A stretch of 32,030 nt of DNA from Shewanella sp. CG12_big_fil_rev_8_21_14_0_65_47_15 (lineage in GTDB: Bacteria > Pseudomonadota > Gammaproteobacteria > Enterobacterales > Shewanellaceae): assembly GCF_002783505.1 (NCBI RefSeq), contig NZ_PFGL01000063.1, positions 195,282 through 227,311 on the forward strand, given 5' to 3'. A program made the translations under genes and the position numbers. The first letter of the stretch is position 1; every line of letters begins with the position of its first letter. The notes beneath the pieces are model-generated. The model saw only the letters and a list, made by a program, of their open reading frames with translations, was not told the DNA's origin and did no database searches. Positions 15,851-25,795 of this stretch are shown here, piece by piece.

Positions 15851-18286
15851 TTAGAAACTGTAGTTATATTGCAATGTCATATTGCGTTCTTCGCCAGGCA
15901 TACCGCCGAGGAACATGGCTTTACTGTAATAGTCTTTGTTGAACAGATTATTAATATTGAGCTGCACTTTCCACGAGTCGGCGGTGTAGCTGATTGCCGA
16001 GTCCACTATGGTATAACTGGGCACGTAACCCTCTGGGATCCCAAATGAGTTTGAGTGAGTGCTTCTATCATCCACATATTTTGCGCCAAGACTGAGTTCA
16101 ATTGGGCTGGGTAGTGCAAACCAGTCGGCACCGTAGGTTACCCAAGCGCTGGCAGTGACATAGGGCACGCCTTTTTGACGGCTGTTGTAGGTTGAACTGT
16201 TTGGGTTTTGTTTATCCCTTGCATCTTGGTACATACCGTTGAGGTTGATACGCCAATTGTCGTTTAAGTGGGCATTGAGATCGAGTTCAACCCCTTGGGT
16301 ATCTTCGCTGCCGTCGTAGAAATACACGGGGACTTCTGGCCCTGAGACGCCTAATTTATAGTCTTCATTCGTATAGGGCACATTGGTGCGTGAACTTTTA
16401 AACAATACAAGGGATGCGAGCAGTTGATCATCAAAGGCTTTAAAGCGCATACCCAGATCATTGCTTACCGATTCAGAATCTTCACGGTCAGTATGAGTGC
16501 CTGTGACAGAACCTAAAATATTGTAGGCGGTGCGTCCCTTAGCGTGATTAATAAAGAATGACAGATCATCCATCGGCATATAGGTCATGCCTAAGTTATA
16601 GGTAGTGCCGTTATCCGTGGTGTCCTGTTCTTGGGTCGCTTTGGCTTGGCTGGTACTGTAGCGCGCATCGACACCTAAATGTTCATAGCTTTGTTTTATC
16701 TCATTAAAGGCAACACCAATCCGAGTTGTAAAACCGTAACCTAAATAACCAACATGCTGTAGTCCTAGGCCCCAGGCACTGACTGTCTTGTTATAGTTGG
16801 CGGTTTTTAGTGGATCATAGTCCTCAAATGTACCTGTGCCCCAAATAGGGTGGCGAATGTCGTAGATGTAGGGGAGTGATCCCTGGTAAGTGGTTTTCCC
16901 GTCCTTGCTTTTAAAGATTTGATCCGCATCGTAGATAGAGTATTGCTGGAAGCCAATTGTACGGTCTTCGTAGTTAGCGTTAAGTAATAACTCATTGTCT
17001 ATATTGCTAATTTGGAAGTCATAGCGCAAATCGGCAAAATATTGCCAGGATGTTTCATCTGCATCGACTTTACGGTATTCCTGCCGTCTGGCGGCAAAGG
17101 GATATAACACGCCATTTTCAACTAAGGGCGCACGCGGATCGGCATTGATTGCCCCTTTATTATTCCAATAGACGTAGTTATAGGCACCAGTTTGGCGAGC
17201 AAACCCCGAGGTGTAGTCACGGTACTGCAGTTGTTGGTTGAGGAAGAGATTGTCGTTAAAGTAGATATTGTGGGTCAGCTTAAATCTTAATTCTTCGCCT
17301 TCGTTATCCTTCGCCATGGGCGAAATCAGGCCCGCATCGCCAAAGGAATAGGGCGTTAGACCATCACCGCTTGCCAATGATGCCGCTAATTGCTGGCGCT
17401 GCTCATCGGTCAGTTGTATGCCTTTACCATTAGGATCGTTGATCAAATCTTGCCAACTGACTTCCCCGGCGGTTTTACCATTAACAGAGTCGGCGTTATA
17501 GATCCGAATAGGGTGGCCAATGGAGTCAACGGCAATGGCATCTTTGATATAAGCCCCTGAAAGCATTAAATCTTGGCTATCAGTAATCAACCACTTTAAG
17601 GAGGCGTACACTTCGTCTCTGTCGGTCCCTAAATCCCGATATCCCTCACTTCGGGCGGATTTGGCGACTAAGCGATAGGCAAGGTCCTCCGTGAAACCGC
17701 CGGTACTATCGAGTGCCAATGAATAGGTCTCCCACTGGCCGATTTCAGCGGTAAATTTATGGTTTGACTCAAATTGAGGCTTTTTCTCGATCAGGTTGAT
17801 GACTCCGCCTGCACTCCCCATACCGTAGAGACCGGTCGCTGGGCCCTTTAGCACCTCAACTGAGCCTACATTGGTTAAAGAGCGTGTAGGGTTAAAAGTG
17901 TTACCAAGGCCCGCACCACCATACATACCGTCATAGGTATAGTTAGCGCCTAAACCACGGATCATTAAGTTATCGCCAATCCCATAGTTATTCCCCGCCT
18001 GGGTCACACCACTGATGTTATGGATCAAATCCTGAAGATTATCTGTACCTTGGGCTTCTATTAATTCTTGATCGACAATCACAACGGCAGCAGGGGTTTC
18101 CATTAGTGACATATCGGATTTGGTTGCCAGCCCTGAATTTTTAACGACGGAGTTTTGTTTACCATAAACCGTAATACGTTCGACATTGGTTGGGTTGTTT
18201 GGCGCTGAAATGGGATCCGCCAATACGGTTTGATGCAGGCTGCCCATGCAGGCGAGTGCGATGAGTGATAAGCAAAATGGCTTCAT
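15851..18286 (-). CDS. TonB-dependent siderophore receptor
   Basis: 811 residues from MKPFCLSLIALACMG (18286), preceded by GGGGGA; the open frame begins 45 bp earlier but that part overlaps a Fur box. Signal peptide ends near TVLA. A TonB-box-like ERITVYGKQ is followed by the plug (ETPAAVVIVDQELIEAQGTD, NLMIRGLGANYTYDG, VEVLKGPATGLYGMGSAGGV), then the 22-strand barrel with NNLFNKDYYSKA and a terminal Phe (LQYNYSF). The plug features are those of the siderophore-receptor family (ferrichrome/ferric hydroxamate-like); the ligand cannot be named. It imports an iron chelate through the outer membrane using TonB-ExbBD energy. Expression is probably Fur-repressed. Confidence 0.93.
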   Translation of the reverse strand: MKPFCLSLIALACMGSLHQTVLADPISAPNNPTNVERITVYGKQNSVVKNSGLATKSDMSLMETPAAVVIVDQELIEAQGTDNLQDLIHNISGVTQAGNNYGIGDNLMIRGLGANYTYDGMYGGAGLGNTFNPTRSLTNVGSVEVLKGPATGLYGMGSAGGVINLIEKKPQFESNHKFTAEIGQWETYSLALDSTGGFTEDLAYRLVAKSARSEGYRDLGTDRDEVYASLKWLITDSQDLMLSGAYIKDAIAVDSIGHPIRIYNADSVNGKTAGEVSWQDLINDPNGKGIQLTDEQRQQLAASLASGDGLTPYSFGDAGLISPMAKDNEGEELRFKLTHNIYFNDNLFLNQQLQYRDYTSGFARQTGAYNYVYWNNKGAINADPRAPLVENGVLYPFAARRQEYRKVDADETSWQYFADLRYDFQISNIDNELLLNANYEDRTIGFQQYSIYDADQIFKSKDGKTTYQGSLPYIYDIRHPIWGTGTFEDYDPLKTANYNKTVSAWGLGLQHVGYLGYGFTTRIGVAFNEIKQSYEHLGVDARYSTSQAKATQEQDTTDNGTTYNLGMTYMPMDDLSFFINHAKGRTAYNILGSVTGTHTDREDSESVSNDLGMRFKAFDDQLLASLVLFKSSRTNVPYTNEDYKLGVSGPEVPVYFYDGSEDTQGVELDLNAHLNDNWRINLNGMYQDARDKQNPNSSTYNSRQKGVPYVTASAWVTYGADWFALPSPIELSLGAKYVDDRSTHSNSFGIPEGYVPSYTIVDSAISYTADSWKVQLNINNLFNKDYYSKAMFLGGMPGEERNMTLQYNYSF

Positions 18287-18310
18287 TAATGTATTCCCCC
18301 ATGAAAAGTT

Positions 18311-18329
18311 GCGAATGATAATGGTTTTC
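18311..18329 (-). promoter_or_regulatory. Candidate Fur box
   Basis: GCGAATGATAATGGTTTTC matches the 19-bp Fur consensus at 14 positions. It lies 25-43 bp upstream of the chosen start of the TonB siderophore receptor, where Fur with Fe2+ would block transcription. Confidence 0.65.
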
Positions 18330-18666
18330 ATTTTGTTTGCAACAAATGTTTCAGGATAAGAGGGGGTATCGCAGCAGCATCCTTTACGTATAAGAAACGG
18401 TAAAAACTAAGGGGAGGGAGTCCTATTGCTGAGCAACTCCCATGTTGTTGGTGGCATTTTCACTAACATGCCGTTGTTATTTCGACTTTGTTTCATTTTT
18501 TTTATAAAAAAGTGATTATTTTTTTAGTTAACCAGAGCAACCGACCTTGTTGATCTGGAAACGCAACCCTAAGTGAAGTGATCTATAGGTTTATGTGATC
18601 AACTGTTTACGTAAACGTCAAATTAAAACGACTGTTTAAATTTATCATGCATCACTTAATGTTTAA

Positions 18667-18688
18667 AGTTATGATTTTTATCACATTT
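18667..18688. promoter_or_regulatory. Candidate CRP site upstream of aceB
   Basis: The 22-mer contains TATGATTTTTATCACA and matches the CRP consensus at about 16 of 22 positions, with a perfect right half ATCACATTT. It is about 430 bp from the aceB ATG, so its target start site is uncertain. Confidence 0.45.
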
Positions 18689-18778
18689 AAATCTTTACCT
18701 CTAGGTTAGTTCAAAACATCTGCATATTTCTACTTAGGTCTAATATGACATTAAGTATGTACTTTTTAATTTACTTTG

Positions 18779-18793
18779 TGTAATAAAATTACG
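18779..18793. promoter_or_regulatory. Candidate HexR site upstream of aceB
   Basis: TGTAATAAAATTACG fits the Shewanella HexR palindrome TGTAATWWWATTACA with a single mismatch at the last base. HexR controls central carbon genes in Shewanella in response to keto-deoxy-phosphogluconate, and I recall glyoxylate-shunt genes among its targets, which suits the position. Confidence 0.6.
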
Positions 18794-19118
18794 GAATAAA
18801 TTACATTGCATCGCTGTTGGTAAAGTTGTCTGACAATTTTCATATTAGTAAATATTCATGCTATTGCAAATGTTTTATTTTGTTTGAAATCAATGTGGTT
18901 ATCGGTAATTTTTCACTTGGTATGACCAATTTTCAATGCAATTCTGGTCAATTTTAATCCCCGTTTGGACTGTTGCAAATACAATGGTTTGTCGGTAAGT
19001 TTTAGTTCGAAACAAACATTTGATGGTTTTGTGGCTGATTTTTAGACAGTGGCATTGGGGCCTGTCCCCGTGTCTGTGACAAAACTGTGATAGTTGAGCC
19101 TCTTGGGAGGGCGAGAAG

Positions 19119-20768
19119 ATGACGGAACACACTTTGAGTGAACAGCAGTTGAATTCAGCGCTGGGGAAATCAATCTCCAGCGGCCCATTAACCATAGTGG
19201 GTAAAGATATTCCTGGGCAGGAAGTCATTTTTACCGAAGGGGCCATTGCCTTACTCGAGTCTCTTTGCCGCGAGTTTGGTGACGAAGTCCCCGCTTTACT
19301 CGCTAAGCGTAAAGATAAGCAAGCTCGTATTGATAAAGGGTCATTACCAGACTTTTTACCCGAAACCCGTGCGATTCGAGATGGGGTGTGGCAAATCCGA
19401 GGTATTCCTCAAGATCTGCTTGATCGCCGTGTGGAAATTACGGGTCCCGTTGAACGTAAGATGGTGATTAACGCGCTCAATGCGAATGCCAAAGTGTTTA
19501 TGGCTGACTTTGAGGACTCCCTCGCGCCGAGTTGGCAAAAAGTCGTCGAAGGTCAAATCAATCTACGCGATGCTGTGCGAGGGGATATCGAATACACGGC
19601 TCCCGAAACGGGCAAGCATTATAAGTTGGGGCCCAATCCCGCGGTATTGATCTGTCGGGTCCGTGGTCTGCATTTAAAAGAGAAGCATGTTGAGTTCAAT
19701 GGTCAGGCCATCCCCGGCTCACTGTTCGACTTTGCCCTGTATTTTTACCATAACTACCGCCAACTGTTGGCGAAAGGCAGTGGACCCTACTTCTATATTC
19801 CTAAGCTAGAAAGCCATATTGAGGCGCGCTGGTGGGCAAAAGTGTTTGCTTTCGTTGAAGAAAGATTCTGCCTGCAGGCGGGCACTATCAAGTGTACTTG
19901 CCTGATTGAGACGCTGCCCGCGGTGTTTGAAATGGATGAGATCCTCTATGAATTGCGTTCTAACATTGTCGCGCTTAACTGCGGCCGTTGGGATTATATC
20001 TTCAGTTATATCAAAACATTAAAGCGTCATAGTGACAGAGTGTTGCCCGATCGCCAGGCGGTCACTATGGACACGCCTTTCTTAAGCGCTTATTCAAGAC
20101 TCTTGATTAAGACCTGTCATAAACGTGGCGCCTTAGCCATGGGCGGCATGGCGGCCTTTATTCCAGCGAAGGACCCCGCACAAAATGAAGCGGTTTTGCA
20201 GCGAGTGCGTAGGGATAAAGAGTTAGAAGCGCGTAACGGCCACGATGGTACTTGGGTGGCACACCCTGGGCTTGCCGACACGGCCATGGGGATTTTCAAT
20301 GAATACATAGGCCAAGAACACTGCAATCAATTGCATATCACCCGTGACGTGGATGCGCCGATCCTTGCCAGTGAACTACTTAAAACCTGCGATGGCGAGC
20401 GTACCGAACAGGGGATGCGCCTCAATATTCGTATCGCACTGCAATATTTAGAGGCGTGGATCAGCGGCAATGGTTGTGTGCCTATCTATGGCCTAATGGA
20501 AGATGCGGCCACGGCGGAGATTTCTAGGGCATCCATTTGGCAGTGGATCCAGCATGGTAAGTCGTTGTCAAACGGCAAACTGGTCACTAAACAACTCTTT
20601 AAGGACATGCTGGTGGAGGAGCTTGCCAATGTGAAGCAGGAAGTGGGTAGCGACAGATTCACCCATGGCAAGTTTACCCAAGCCGCAGTATTGCTGGAGG
20701 ATATTACTACTTCCGACGAGCTGGTCGATTTCTTAACCTTACCCGGTTACGAGATGCTCACTGCTTAG
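19119..20768 (+). CDS. aceB: Malate synthase A
   Basis: 549 residues (E. coli 533). It condenses glyoxylate with acetyl-CoA to malate, the second step of the glyoxylate shunt. Visible blocks: VFMADFEDSLAPSWQKVVEG (active-site region), LICRVRGLHLKEKH with the catalytic Arg, YFYIPKLESHIEARWW, CLIETLPAVFEMDEILYELR, NCGRWDYIFSYIK, and YGLMEDAATAEISRASIWQW with the catalytic Asp. GGGAGGGCGAG before the ATG is a strong ribosome binding site. It is followed 134 bp later by aceA with no terminator-like T-tract between, so an aceBA operon needed for growth on acetate and fatty acids. Confidence 0.97.
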   Translation: MTEHTLSEQQLNSALGKSISSGPLTIVGKDIPGQEVIFTEGAIALLESLCREFGDEVPALLAKRKDKQARIDKGSLPDFLPETRAIRDGVWQIRGIPQDLLDRRVEITGPVERKMVINALNANAKVFMADFEDSLAPSWQKVVEGQINLRDAVRGDIEYTAPETGKHYKLGPNPAVLICRVRGLHLKEKHVEFNGQAIPGSLFDFALYFYHNYRQLLAKGSGPYFYIPKLESHIEARWWAKVFAFVEERFCLQAGTIKCTCLIETLPAVFEMDEILYELRSNIVALNCGRWDYIFSYIKTLKRHSDRVLPDRQAVTMDTPFLSAYSRLLIKTCHKRGALAMGGMAAFIPAKDPAQNEAVLQRVRRDKELEARNGHDGTWVAHPGLADTAMGIFNEYIGQEHCNQLHITRDVDAPILASELLKTCDGERTEQGMRLNIRIALQYLEAWISGNGCVPIYGLMEDAATAEISRASIWQWIQHGKSLSNGKLVTKQLFKDMLVEELANVKQEVGSDRFTHGKFTQAAVLLEDITTSDELVDFLTLPGYEMLTA

Positions 20769-20845
20769 CATAAAAGTTGTTAACGGTGTTATGTAAACAC
20801 TATTAGCTGTGGCGGGGCTACCGCCAATCAAACCCATGAGCAGAG

Positions 20846-20866
20846 TGAAACTGGGGGGCAGTTTCA
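20846..20866 (+). other. Intercistronic hairpin in aceBA
   Basis: TGAAACTG, loop of five G, CAGTTTCA: a perfect 8-bp stem without a T-tract, between aceB and aceA. It could stabilise one half of the mRNA or attenuate aceA. Confidence 0.5.
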
Positions 20867-20902
20867 TGATAGCTACAACATCACAGAGAAAGGAGTGACC
20901 CT

Positions 20903-22225
20903 ATGACTAAGGCAACGCAGATTTCACGTCAACAGCAGATTGATGCGATCAAGCAAGACTGGGCAGAAAACCCACGTTGGAAACATGTGCGTCGTCCTTA
21001 CACGGCGGAAGAAGTGGTGGCATTACGCGGCTCAATCGTGCCAGAGAACACCATCGCAAAACGGGGTGCGGCTAAGTTATGGGATTTAGTCAACGGTGGC
21101 GCGAAAAAAGGTTACGTCAACTCCCTTGGCGCCTTAACCGGCGGCCAGGCGGTGCAACAGGCCAAAGCGGGTATCGAAGCGATTTATCTTTCTGGCTGGC
21201 AAGTGGCAGCCGATGCGAACTTGGCTGGCACTATGTATCCAGACCAATCCTTGTACCCAGCGAACTCAGTTCCGGCTGTGGTATCGCGGATTAATAATTC
21301 CTTTCGCCGTGCAGATCAAATCCAATGGGGTAATGGCGTCAATCCAGAAGATGAAGCATTTGTGGATTACTTCCTACCGATCATCGCCGATGCCGAGGCG
21401 GGTTTTGGTGGGGTATTAAACGCCTTCGAATTGATGAAGTCGATGATCGATGCAGGCGCTGCCGGTGTGCATTTTGAAGATCAGTTAGCTTCGGTTAAAA
21501 AATGTGGCCACATGGGCGGTAAAGTATTAGTGCCTACCCAAGAAGCGGTGCAAAAATTAGTTGCGGCGCGTTTAGCGGCGGACGTGAGCGGTGTTGAAAC
21601 TTTAGTGATTGCCCGTACCGATGCGAACGCAGCCGATCTGTTGACCTCCGATTGCGATCCCTATGATCGTGACTTTGTGACTGGCGAGCGCACCAGTGAA
21701 GGGTTCTATCGCGTGAGAGCGGGTCTTGACCAAGCGATTTCCCGTGGTCTTGCCTACGCCCCCTATGCCGACTTGATTTGGTGTGAAACCGCTAAGCCAG
21801 ATTTGGAAGAAGCGCGTATTTTCGCCGAAGCTATCCATGCCAAATACCCAGATCAGTTGCTGGCCTATAACTGTTCACCATCCTTCAACTGGAAGAAAAA
21901 CTTGGATGACGCCACTATTGCGCGCTTCCAACAGGCCTTATCCGACATGGGTTATAAGTACCAGTTCATCACTTTAGCCGGTATCCACAACATGTGGTAC
22001 AACATGTTCGATCTTGCATATGACTATGCTCGTGGCGAAGGTATGAAGCACTATGTCGAGAAAGTTCAAGAAGTTGAGTTTGCTGCAGCCAAGAAGGGTT
22101 ATACCTTCGTGGCCCATCAGCAGGAGGTTGGTACTGGCTATTTCGACCAAGTGACCACAGTGATCCAAGGTGGCCATTCATCGGTCACGGCGCTGACGGG
22201 CTCTACCGAAGAGGAGCAGTTTTAA
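20903..22225 (+). CDS. aceA: Isocitrate lyase
   Basis: 440 residues (E. coli 434). It splits isocitrate to succinate and glyoxylate and commits carbon to the glyoxylate shunt. The catalytic motif [14 protein letters not shown] is present, as are [14 protein letters not shown] [36 protein letters not shown] (Mg2+ site), [14 protein letters not shown] and [31 protein letters not shown] precedes the ATG. Second gene of the aceBA operon, closed by a terminator. Confidence 0.97.
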   Translation: MTKATQISRQQQIDAIKQDWAENPRWKHVRRPYTAEEVVALRGSIVPENTIAKRGAAKLWDLVNGGAKKGYVNSLGALTGGQAVQQAKAGIEAIYLSGWQVAADANLAGTMYPDQSLYPANSVPAVVSRINNSFRRADQIQWGNGVNPEDEAFVDYFLPIIADAEAGFGGVLNAFELMKSMIDAGAAGVHFEDQLASVKKCGHMGGKVLVPTQEAVQKLVAARLAADVSGVETLVIARTDANAADLLTSDCDPYDRDFVTGERTSEGFYRVRAGLDQAISRGLAYAPYADLIWCETAKPDLEEARIFAEAIHAKYPDQLLAYNCSPSFNWKKNLDDATIARFQQALSDMGYKYQFITLAGIHNMWYNMFDLAYDYARGEGMKHYVEKVQEVEFAAAKKGYTFVAHQQEVGTGYFDQVTTVIQGGHSSVTALTGSTEEEQF

Positions 22226-22303
22226 GCGATTGCTAAGGTCGATTTACCCGTAAGATGTTGTCAATGTAAGCCCTGTGTTTAGCTGCGTTGCAGCTGTTGT
22301 ACC

Positions 22304-22340
22304 CCCGTGCAGTCCGCCTACATGTGCTGCACGGGTTTTT
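22304..22340 (+). terminator. aceBA terminator
   Basis: CCCGTGCAG (22304-22312) pairs with CTGCACGGG (22327-22335), followed by TTTTT. A small extra hairpin AGCTGC/GCAGCT lies at 22281-22295. The remaining stretch to 22618 holds two TGGTGCAA direct repeats about 23 bp apart and the start region of the thioesterase gene. Confidence 0.9.
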
Positions 22341-22618
22341 AAGTCAAAACTTGTGACTTAACTTCCTACCCAGTAAGTATTTGCTTGCCTAAGCTTGGCG
22401 ACTCTCTGAGTCGCTATTTTTTTATCGTTAACTGACTGATTATTATGGTGCAACTCTGATTCGACTTGGTGCAATTTTCGGGTGACTTTACAGTAGCTTA
22501 TTGCTATCTCATTGTTATTTAATGGCGAGTAAAAATGGCCTGAATAATGCTCTCAATATTAGGCAAGCTTATTTGCGCACTTAAGCTGTTTGTTGGCATT
22601 CATATTGAGGTCATCGCC

Positions 22619-22987
22619 ATGAAATATTACAGTCGTCGTTTAGTTAAACCCGAACATTTAAACCCCGCGAACACACTGTTTGGTGGCCAGCTATTAAGTT
22701 GGATTGACGAAGAGGCCGCCATCTTTGCCGCCTGCCAGATGAAGAGTAGCAGCCATGTCACTAAATTGATCTCAGAAATCAATTTTATGACGCCAGCCCG
22801 TCAAGGGGATGTGCTCGAATTTGGCTTAGAGTTGGTGAGTCTTGGACACAGTTCCATCACTGTCAGTTGCCAAGTGCGCAATAAGATGACGCAGGCGCCT
22901 GTGGTCAGTATCGATAAGATGGTGTTTGTAAACGTCAATGCGCAAGGTTTACCTGTGCCCCATGGTATTCGGGCGAATGCGGCTTAA
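22619..22987 (+). CDS. YciA-like hotdog acyl-CoA thioesterase
   Basis: 122 residues starting MKYYSRRLVKPEHLNPA, with GAGG 10 bp before; the 24 upstream residues of the open frame are not family-like. The hotdog-fold motifs are N-T-LFGGQLLSWIDEEAAIFA (active-site Asp/Glu helix), SEINFMTPARQGDVLEFG and HSSITVSCQVRNK. It hydrolyses acyl-CoA to free acid and CoA in the cytoplasm; chain-length preference is not visible. Stands alone between the aceBA terminator and a convergent small lipoprotein gene. Confidence 0.88.
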   Translation: MKYYSRRLVKPEHLNPANTLFGGQLLSWIDEEAAIFAACQMKSSSHVTKLISEINFMTPARQGDVLEFGLELVSLGHSSITVSCQVRNKMTQAPVVSIDKMVFVNVNAQGLPVPHGIRANAA

Positions 22988-22994
22988 TGGTGGG

Positions 22995-23066
22995 GGCTTA
23001 GCATGTACTAAGCCGCTTAAAATGGACTACTGCTTAAAATGGACAGTGACGCCTAGGTGTCACTGT
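22995..23066. repeat. Hairpin, tandem 13-mer and near-perfect 24-bp palindrome between convergent genes
   Basis: GGCTTAG/CTAAGCC hairpin (22995-23014), the direct repeat GCTTAAAATGGAC at 23015-23027 and 23032-23044, and the palindrome ACAGTGACGCCTAGGTGTCACTGT's arms ACAGTGAC (23043-23050) and GTCACTGT (23059-23066) around CCTAGG. Together they probably act as terminators for the thioesterase and lipoprotein genes. Confidence 0.6.
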
Positions 23067-23068
23067 GA

Positions 23069-23278
23069 TCAGTCTTCTTTTGTTAAATCTTCTTTCACCG
23101 ATTTCACCGCGTCCCTTGATGCGTGTCCAATCGCCTTAGTGGTATCACGGGTGGCGTGACCTATCTCCTTGGTGACATCTTTAGTGGTGGTGCCAATGGC
23201 TCGCCCTGCGTCCTTTAAATCTGCACAGGCCGTAGTTGCAAGCAATAGCGGGATCATAAACAACGTCGCTTTATTCAT
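23069..23278 (-). CDS. Small lipoprotein with three 11-residue repeats
   Basis: 69 residues from MNKATLFMIPLLLATTAC; the lipobox is ATTAC with Cys18. The mature part contains three tandem 11-residue units at 28-60: IGTTTKDVTKE, IGHATRDTTKA and IGHASRDAVKS. The 11-residue period and the mix of Ile/Ala with Lys/Arg/Asp predict an amphipathic helix, as in LEA- or apolipoprotein-like proteins. It was not matched to a named family; size recalls entericidin-type lipoproteins but the sequence is different. An in-frame ATG pair 15 bp upstream (23293) is an alternative start. Ends just past a palindrome. Confidence 0.7.
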   Translation of the reverse strand: MNKATLFMIPLLLATTACADLKDAGRAIGTTTKDVTKEIGHATRDTTKAIGHASRDAVKSVKEDLTKED

Positions 23279-23490
23279 CTTGATATCCATCACTTAAAAG
23301 TGAGTTCCTAACATTAAGTCCAACCAATATAACAGATAGTTGTATTTTGTTTAATGTTCTGATCAGGATGCTTGTGGCGTTGTTAGTGTAATTTTAGGTG
23401 CGGATGGATAATACGACTGATGCCTTTAGCAAATCTCAGTAGGATTATCGTGGATGCCAGCACTGTACACTGGCATCCAATCGGGAGTGA

Positions 23491-23862
23491 TTAAACCTGC
23501 TCGAGTTTAGCTAAACGCTGCTGATAATCTTCAATCAGATGCTGCATAATTTCCTCAGGTGCGGCATCGTCACAGCATTCATCTAAAAAGATTTTAAAGG
23601 TGACGAGGGCGTGGCCATCATTTTTCAACCTATCACTCTGCATAGAAAAATAAGCGTCTTCATTCTCGGCTTTGCGAACGACAAATTTATTGGTTTCGAA
23701 GGATTTATCACCTGAAAGTTCATGCCATTTGGTAATACGGTTTAACGCAATTTCACAGGACTGGTTCATTTCGATATGGTTTAACCAAGTAACGGGATGT
23801 TCAGGATCTTTGTAATGCGGACATCTAACTGTGTAGTTATATACGTGCGTGATTGCTGTCAT
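23491..23862 (-). CDS. Conserved hypothetical protein, 123 residues
   Basis: No family recognised. It is a soluble protein without signal peptide or membrane segment, starting MTAITHVYNYTVRCPHYKDP, with a regular codon pattern like its neighbours and AGGTAGG ahead of the ATG. It has four Cys (14, 36 and a CC pair near 95) and an acidic C-terminal part ending in a helix (EEIMQHLIEDYQQRLAKLEQ). Regular composition and a good ribosome binding site make it a real gene; function unknown. Monocistronic. Confidence 0.75.
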   Translation of the reverse strand: MTAITHVYNYTVRCPHYKDPEHPVTWLNHIEMNQSCEIALNRITKWHELSGDKSFETNKFVVRKAENEDAYFSMQSDRLKNDGHALVTFKIFLDECCDDAAPEEIMQHLIEDYQQRLAKLEQV

Positions 23863-24404
23863 AGCGTACCTACCTGTTCGAGGATATTGTTGCCATCATA
23901 GGCATCGTTTTTGAATTCGGTCAATCATTAATTATGACTATTAAGTGCGATTGCTTTTCTAAATAAAGCGTTTGTTTTTGTATAAAAATTAAACAGTTGC
24001 TTCGGTTTGTTATAACGCTATTTAGCATGAGTTTTTTACCAATAACTTTGTGCTAGCTCTCAGTTTAGAATGAAGTTTCGCTTTTGCTGAATTACTGACT
24101 AATAAAGCAACAGCTGGCCATCAGTGTTATCAGTGTAAGTGATAAAAACAGTCATTGGCTCAATAAGTAGGGCGAATCGCGTATTGATGGAATAAACGTA
24201 GGTCATAAAAGCAGAAGAGAGAATGGACAGAGGCCCATTCGCTAGAACGGGCCTCTCAGCTGGCTTCATCTTTTGCAGGGAAAAAGCGAACTGGGAACAG
24301 TTTATCGGATCTGTAACAGGGTGTAACCCACAGAGATCACGTTTTTTATATCATTTTGCGATAACTGTGAGATTGCATTGCGATTCCACCTGACCTCATT
24401 CAGA
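23863..24404. other. Intergenic region with one hairpin
   Basis: About 540 bp without a gene. AGAGGCCC (24229-24236) and GGGCCTCT (24249-24256) form an 8-bp stem without T-tract on either side. ATCAGTGT is directly repeated near 24121-24138. Nothing else is supported; it would include the 3' region of the alcohol dehydrogenase and the promoter of the hypothetical gene. Confidence 0.5.
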
Positions 24405-25553
24405 TTAGAGCGCATTAGTGAAGATCTGGCAGATCTCCCCATGGGTCGCTTGTTTTGGATTGGTGAAGCCACAGGTATCTTTTAAGGCGTTATCCGCAAG
24501 GGTTGGAATATCCTCCGCTTTCACGCCTAACAGGGTCAGGTTTTCAGGAATTTTTACCGCAACAGATAACTTTTTAATTGCAGAAATCGCGGCTTCCGCC
24601 CCTTGCTTATCCGTCATGCTGGACACATCCACGCCCATCGCCTTGGCAATGTCTTTTAAACGTTCGGGGACGACCTGAGCGTTGTATTCCTGCACATGGG
24701 GCAGCAGCAGGGCATTACATACGCCGTGTGGCAGATCGTAGAAACCGCCTAACTGATGCGCCATCGCATGCACATAACCTAAGCTGGCATTGTTAAAGGC
24801 CATACCCGCTAGAAACTGGGCGTAGGCCATTTGCTCACGGGCGTTGATATCTTGACCATTTTCCACCGCGTTCACTAAGTTAGCCTGAATTAGCTCAATC
24901 GCCTTGATAGCACAGGCATCGGTGATAGGGTTCGCTGCGATAGACACATAGGCTTCGACTGCGTGAGTCAGTGCATCCATACCCGTTGCCGCCGTGAGGC
25001 TTGCAGGCTTTTTCAGCATTAGCTCAGGATCATTGACCGACAGCAAAGGCGTAGTGTGTTTATCGACAATTGCCATTTTAATATGGCGGGCTTCGTCGGT
25101 AATGATACAGAAGCGGGTCATCTCACTGGCGGTGCCGGCGGTGGTGTTAATCGCCACTAAGGGGAGCTGTGGCTTTGCAGAGCGGTCTAACCCTTCGTAG
25201 TCTTTAATGCTGCCGCCGTTGGTGGCTACAAGGGCGATACCCTTGGCACAATCATGGGGAGAACCACCGCCGAGGGAAATCACAAAGTCACACTCGTTGG
25301 CTTTTAGCAGGGCGAGACCGGCTTCGACGTTCGCCACGGTTGGATTAGGTTGTACACCATCATAAATGGTGGAGGTAATGCCATTTTGACCGAGTTTTTC
25401 GGCCACTTCACCGACTAAGCCAATCTTGACTAAGGGTTTATCCGTCACTATGAGTGCGTGTTTAAAGCCTAAGGTTTTGATATCACCGATAGCGTCATCC
25501 ACTGCGCCTTGGCCTAATACGTTGACAGAAGGAATAAAAAATTTAGCAGCCAT
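24405..25553 (-). CDS. adhB: Iron-containing alcohol dehydrogenase (group III, AdhB-like)
   Basis: 382 residues, the size of Zymomonas AdhB (383). It oxidises alcohols or reduces aldehydes with NAD(H). Features: nucleotide-binding [19 protein letters not shown] (GGGS at about 95-98), [16 protein letters not shown], and the metal ligands Asp193 and His197 ([11 protein letters not shown]), His262 ([12 protein letters not shown]) and His276 ([15 protein letters not shown]). Start ATG has AGGTGG in front. Monocistronic, flanked by non-coding DNA on both sides. The gene name follows the ortholog in S. oneidensis as I recall it. Confidence 0.93.
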   Translation of the reverse strand: MAAKFFIPSVNVLGQGAVDDAIGDIKTLGFKHALIVTDKPLVKIGLVGEVAEKLGQNGITSTIYDGVQPNPTVANVEAGLALLKANECDFVISLGGGSPHDCAKGIALVATNGGSIKDYEGLDRSAKPQLPLVAINTTAGTASEMTRFCIITDEARHIKMAIVDKHTTPLLSVNDPELMLKKPASLTAATGMDALTHAVEAYVSIAANPITDACAIKAIELIQANLVNAVENGQDINAREQMAYAQFLAGMAFNNASLGYVHAMAHQLGGFYDLPHGVCNALLLPHVQEYNAQVVPERLKDIAKAMGVDVSSMTDKQGAEAAISAIKKLSVAVKIPENLTLLGVKAEDIPTLADNALKDTCGFTNPKQATHGEICQIFTNAL

Positions 25554-25736
25554 AAATCCACCTATATAAATTGTAAAGATAAATTTGTTTCATTTTCTGG
25601 TTACCAAGCTACCAATTAAGGGGGAGTCGATATGTGATTCAGATCGAGTTCAAGGGCTTATTGAGGCTAATTTCCCACTAAAGTTGGAACTTGGTAACAA
25701 AATGATGGATTTTTATGACGGAGCCGCACGGGTATT

Positions 25737-25764
25737 AAAAAGCACTGAATATTCAGTGCTTTTT
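25737..25764. terminator. 28-bp perfect palindromic terminator
   Basis: AAAAAGCACTGAAT (25737-25750) followed directly by its exact complement (25751-25764). It lies 31 bp past the cyclophilin stop; on the minus strand it ends in T5. Confidence 0.85.
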
Positions 25765-25795
25765 TACGCTATAACATTCGCTTTAGCGGGGGGAT

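Larger units (their letters stand above)
18330..19118. promoter_or_regulatory. Long regulatory region upstream of aceB
   Basis: About 790 bp, AT-rich, no gene (an open frame antisense at 18899-19246 overlaps aceB and has no family character). It holds a perfect palindrome GTTTACGTAAAC (18605-18616), a CRP-like site, a HexR-like site and a small stem TTGTC/GACAA near 18826-18836. Its length and site density suggest aceBA is under several regulators. Confidence 0.5.

Noticed and set aside
18899..19246. Antisense open frame overlapping the start of aceB
   Set aside because: It lies opposite aceB and its leader, shows no signal peptide or family motif, and has no good ribosome binding site.
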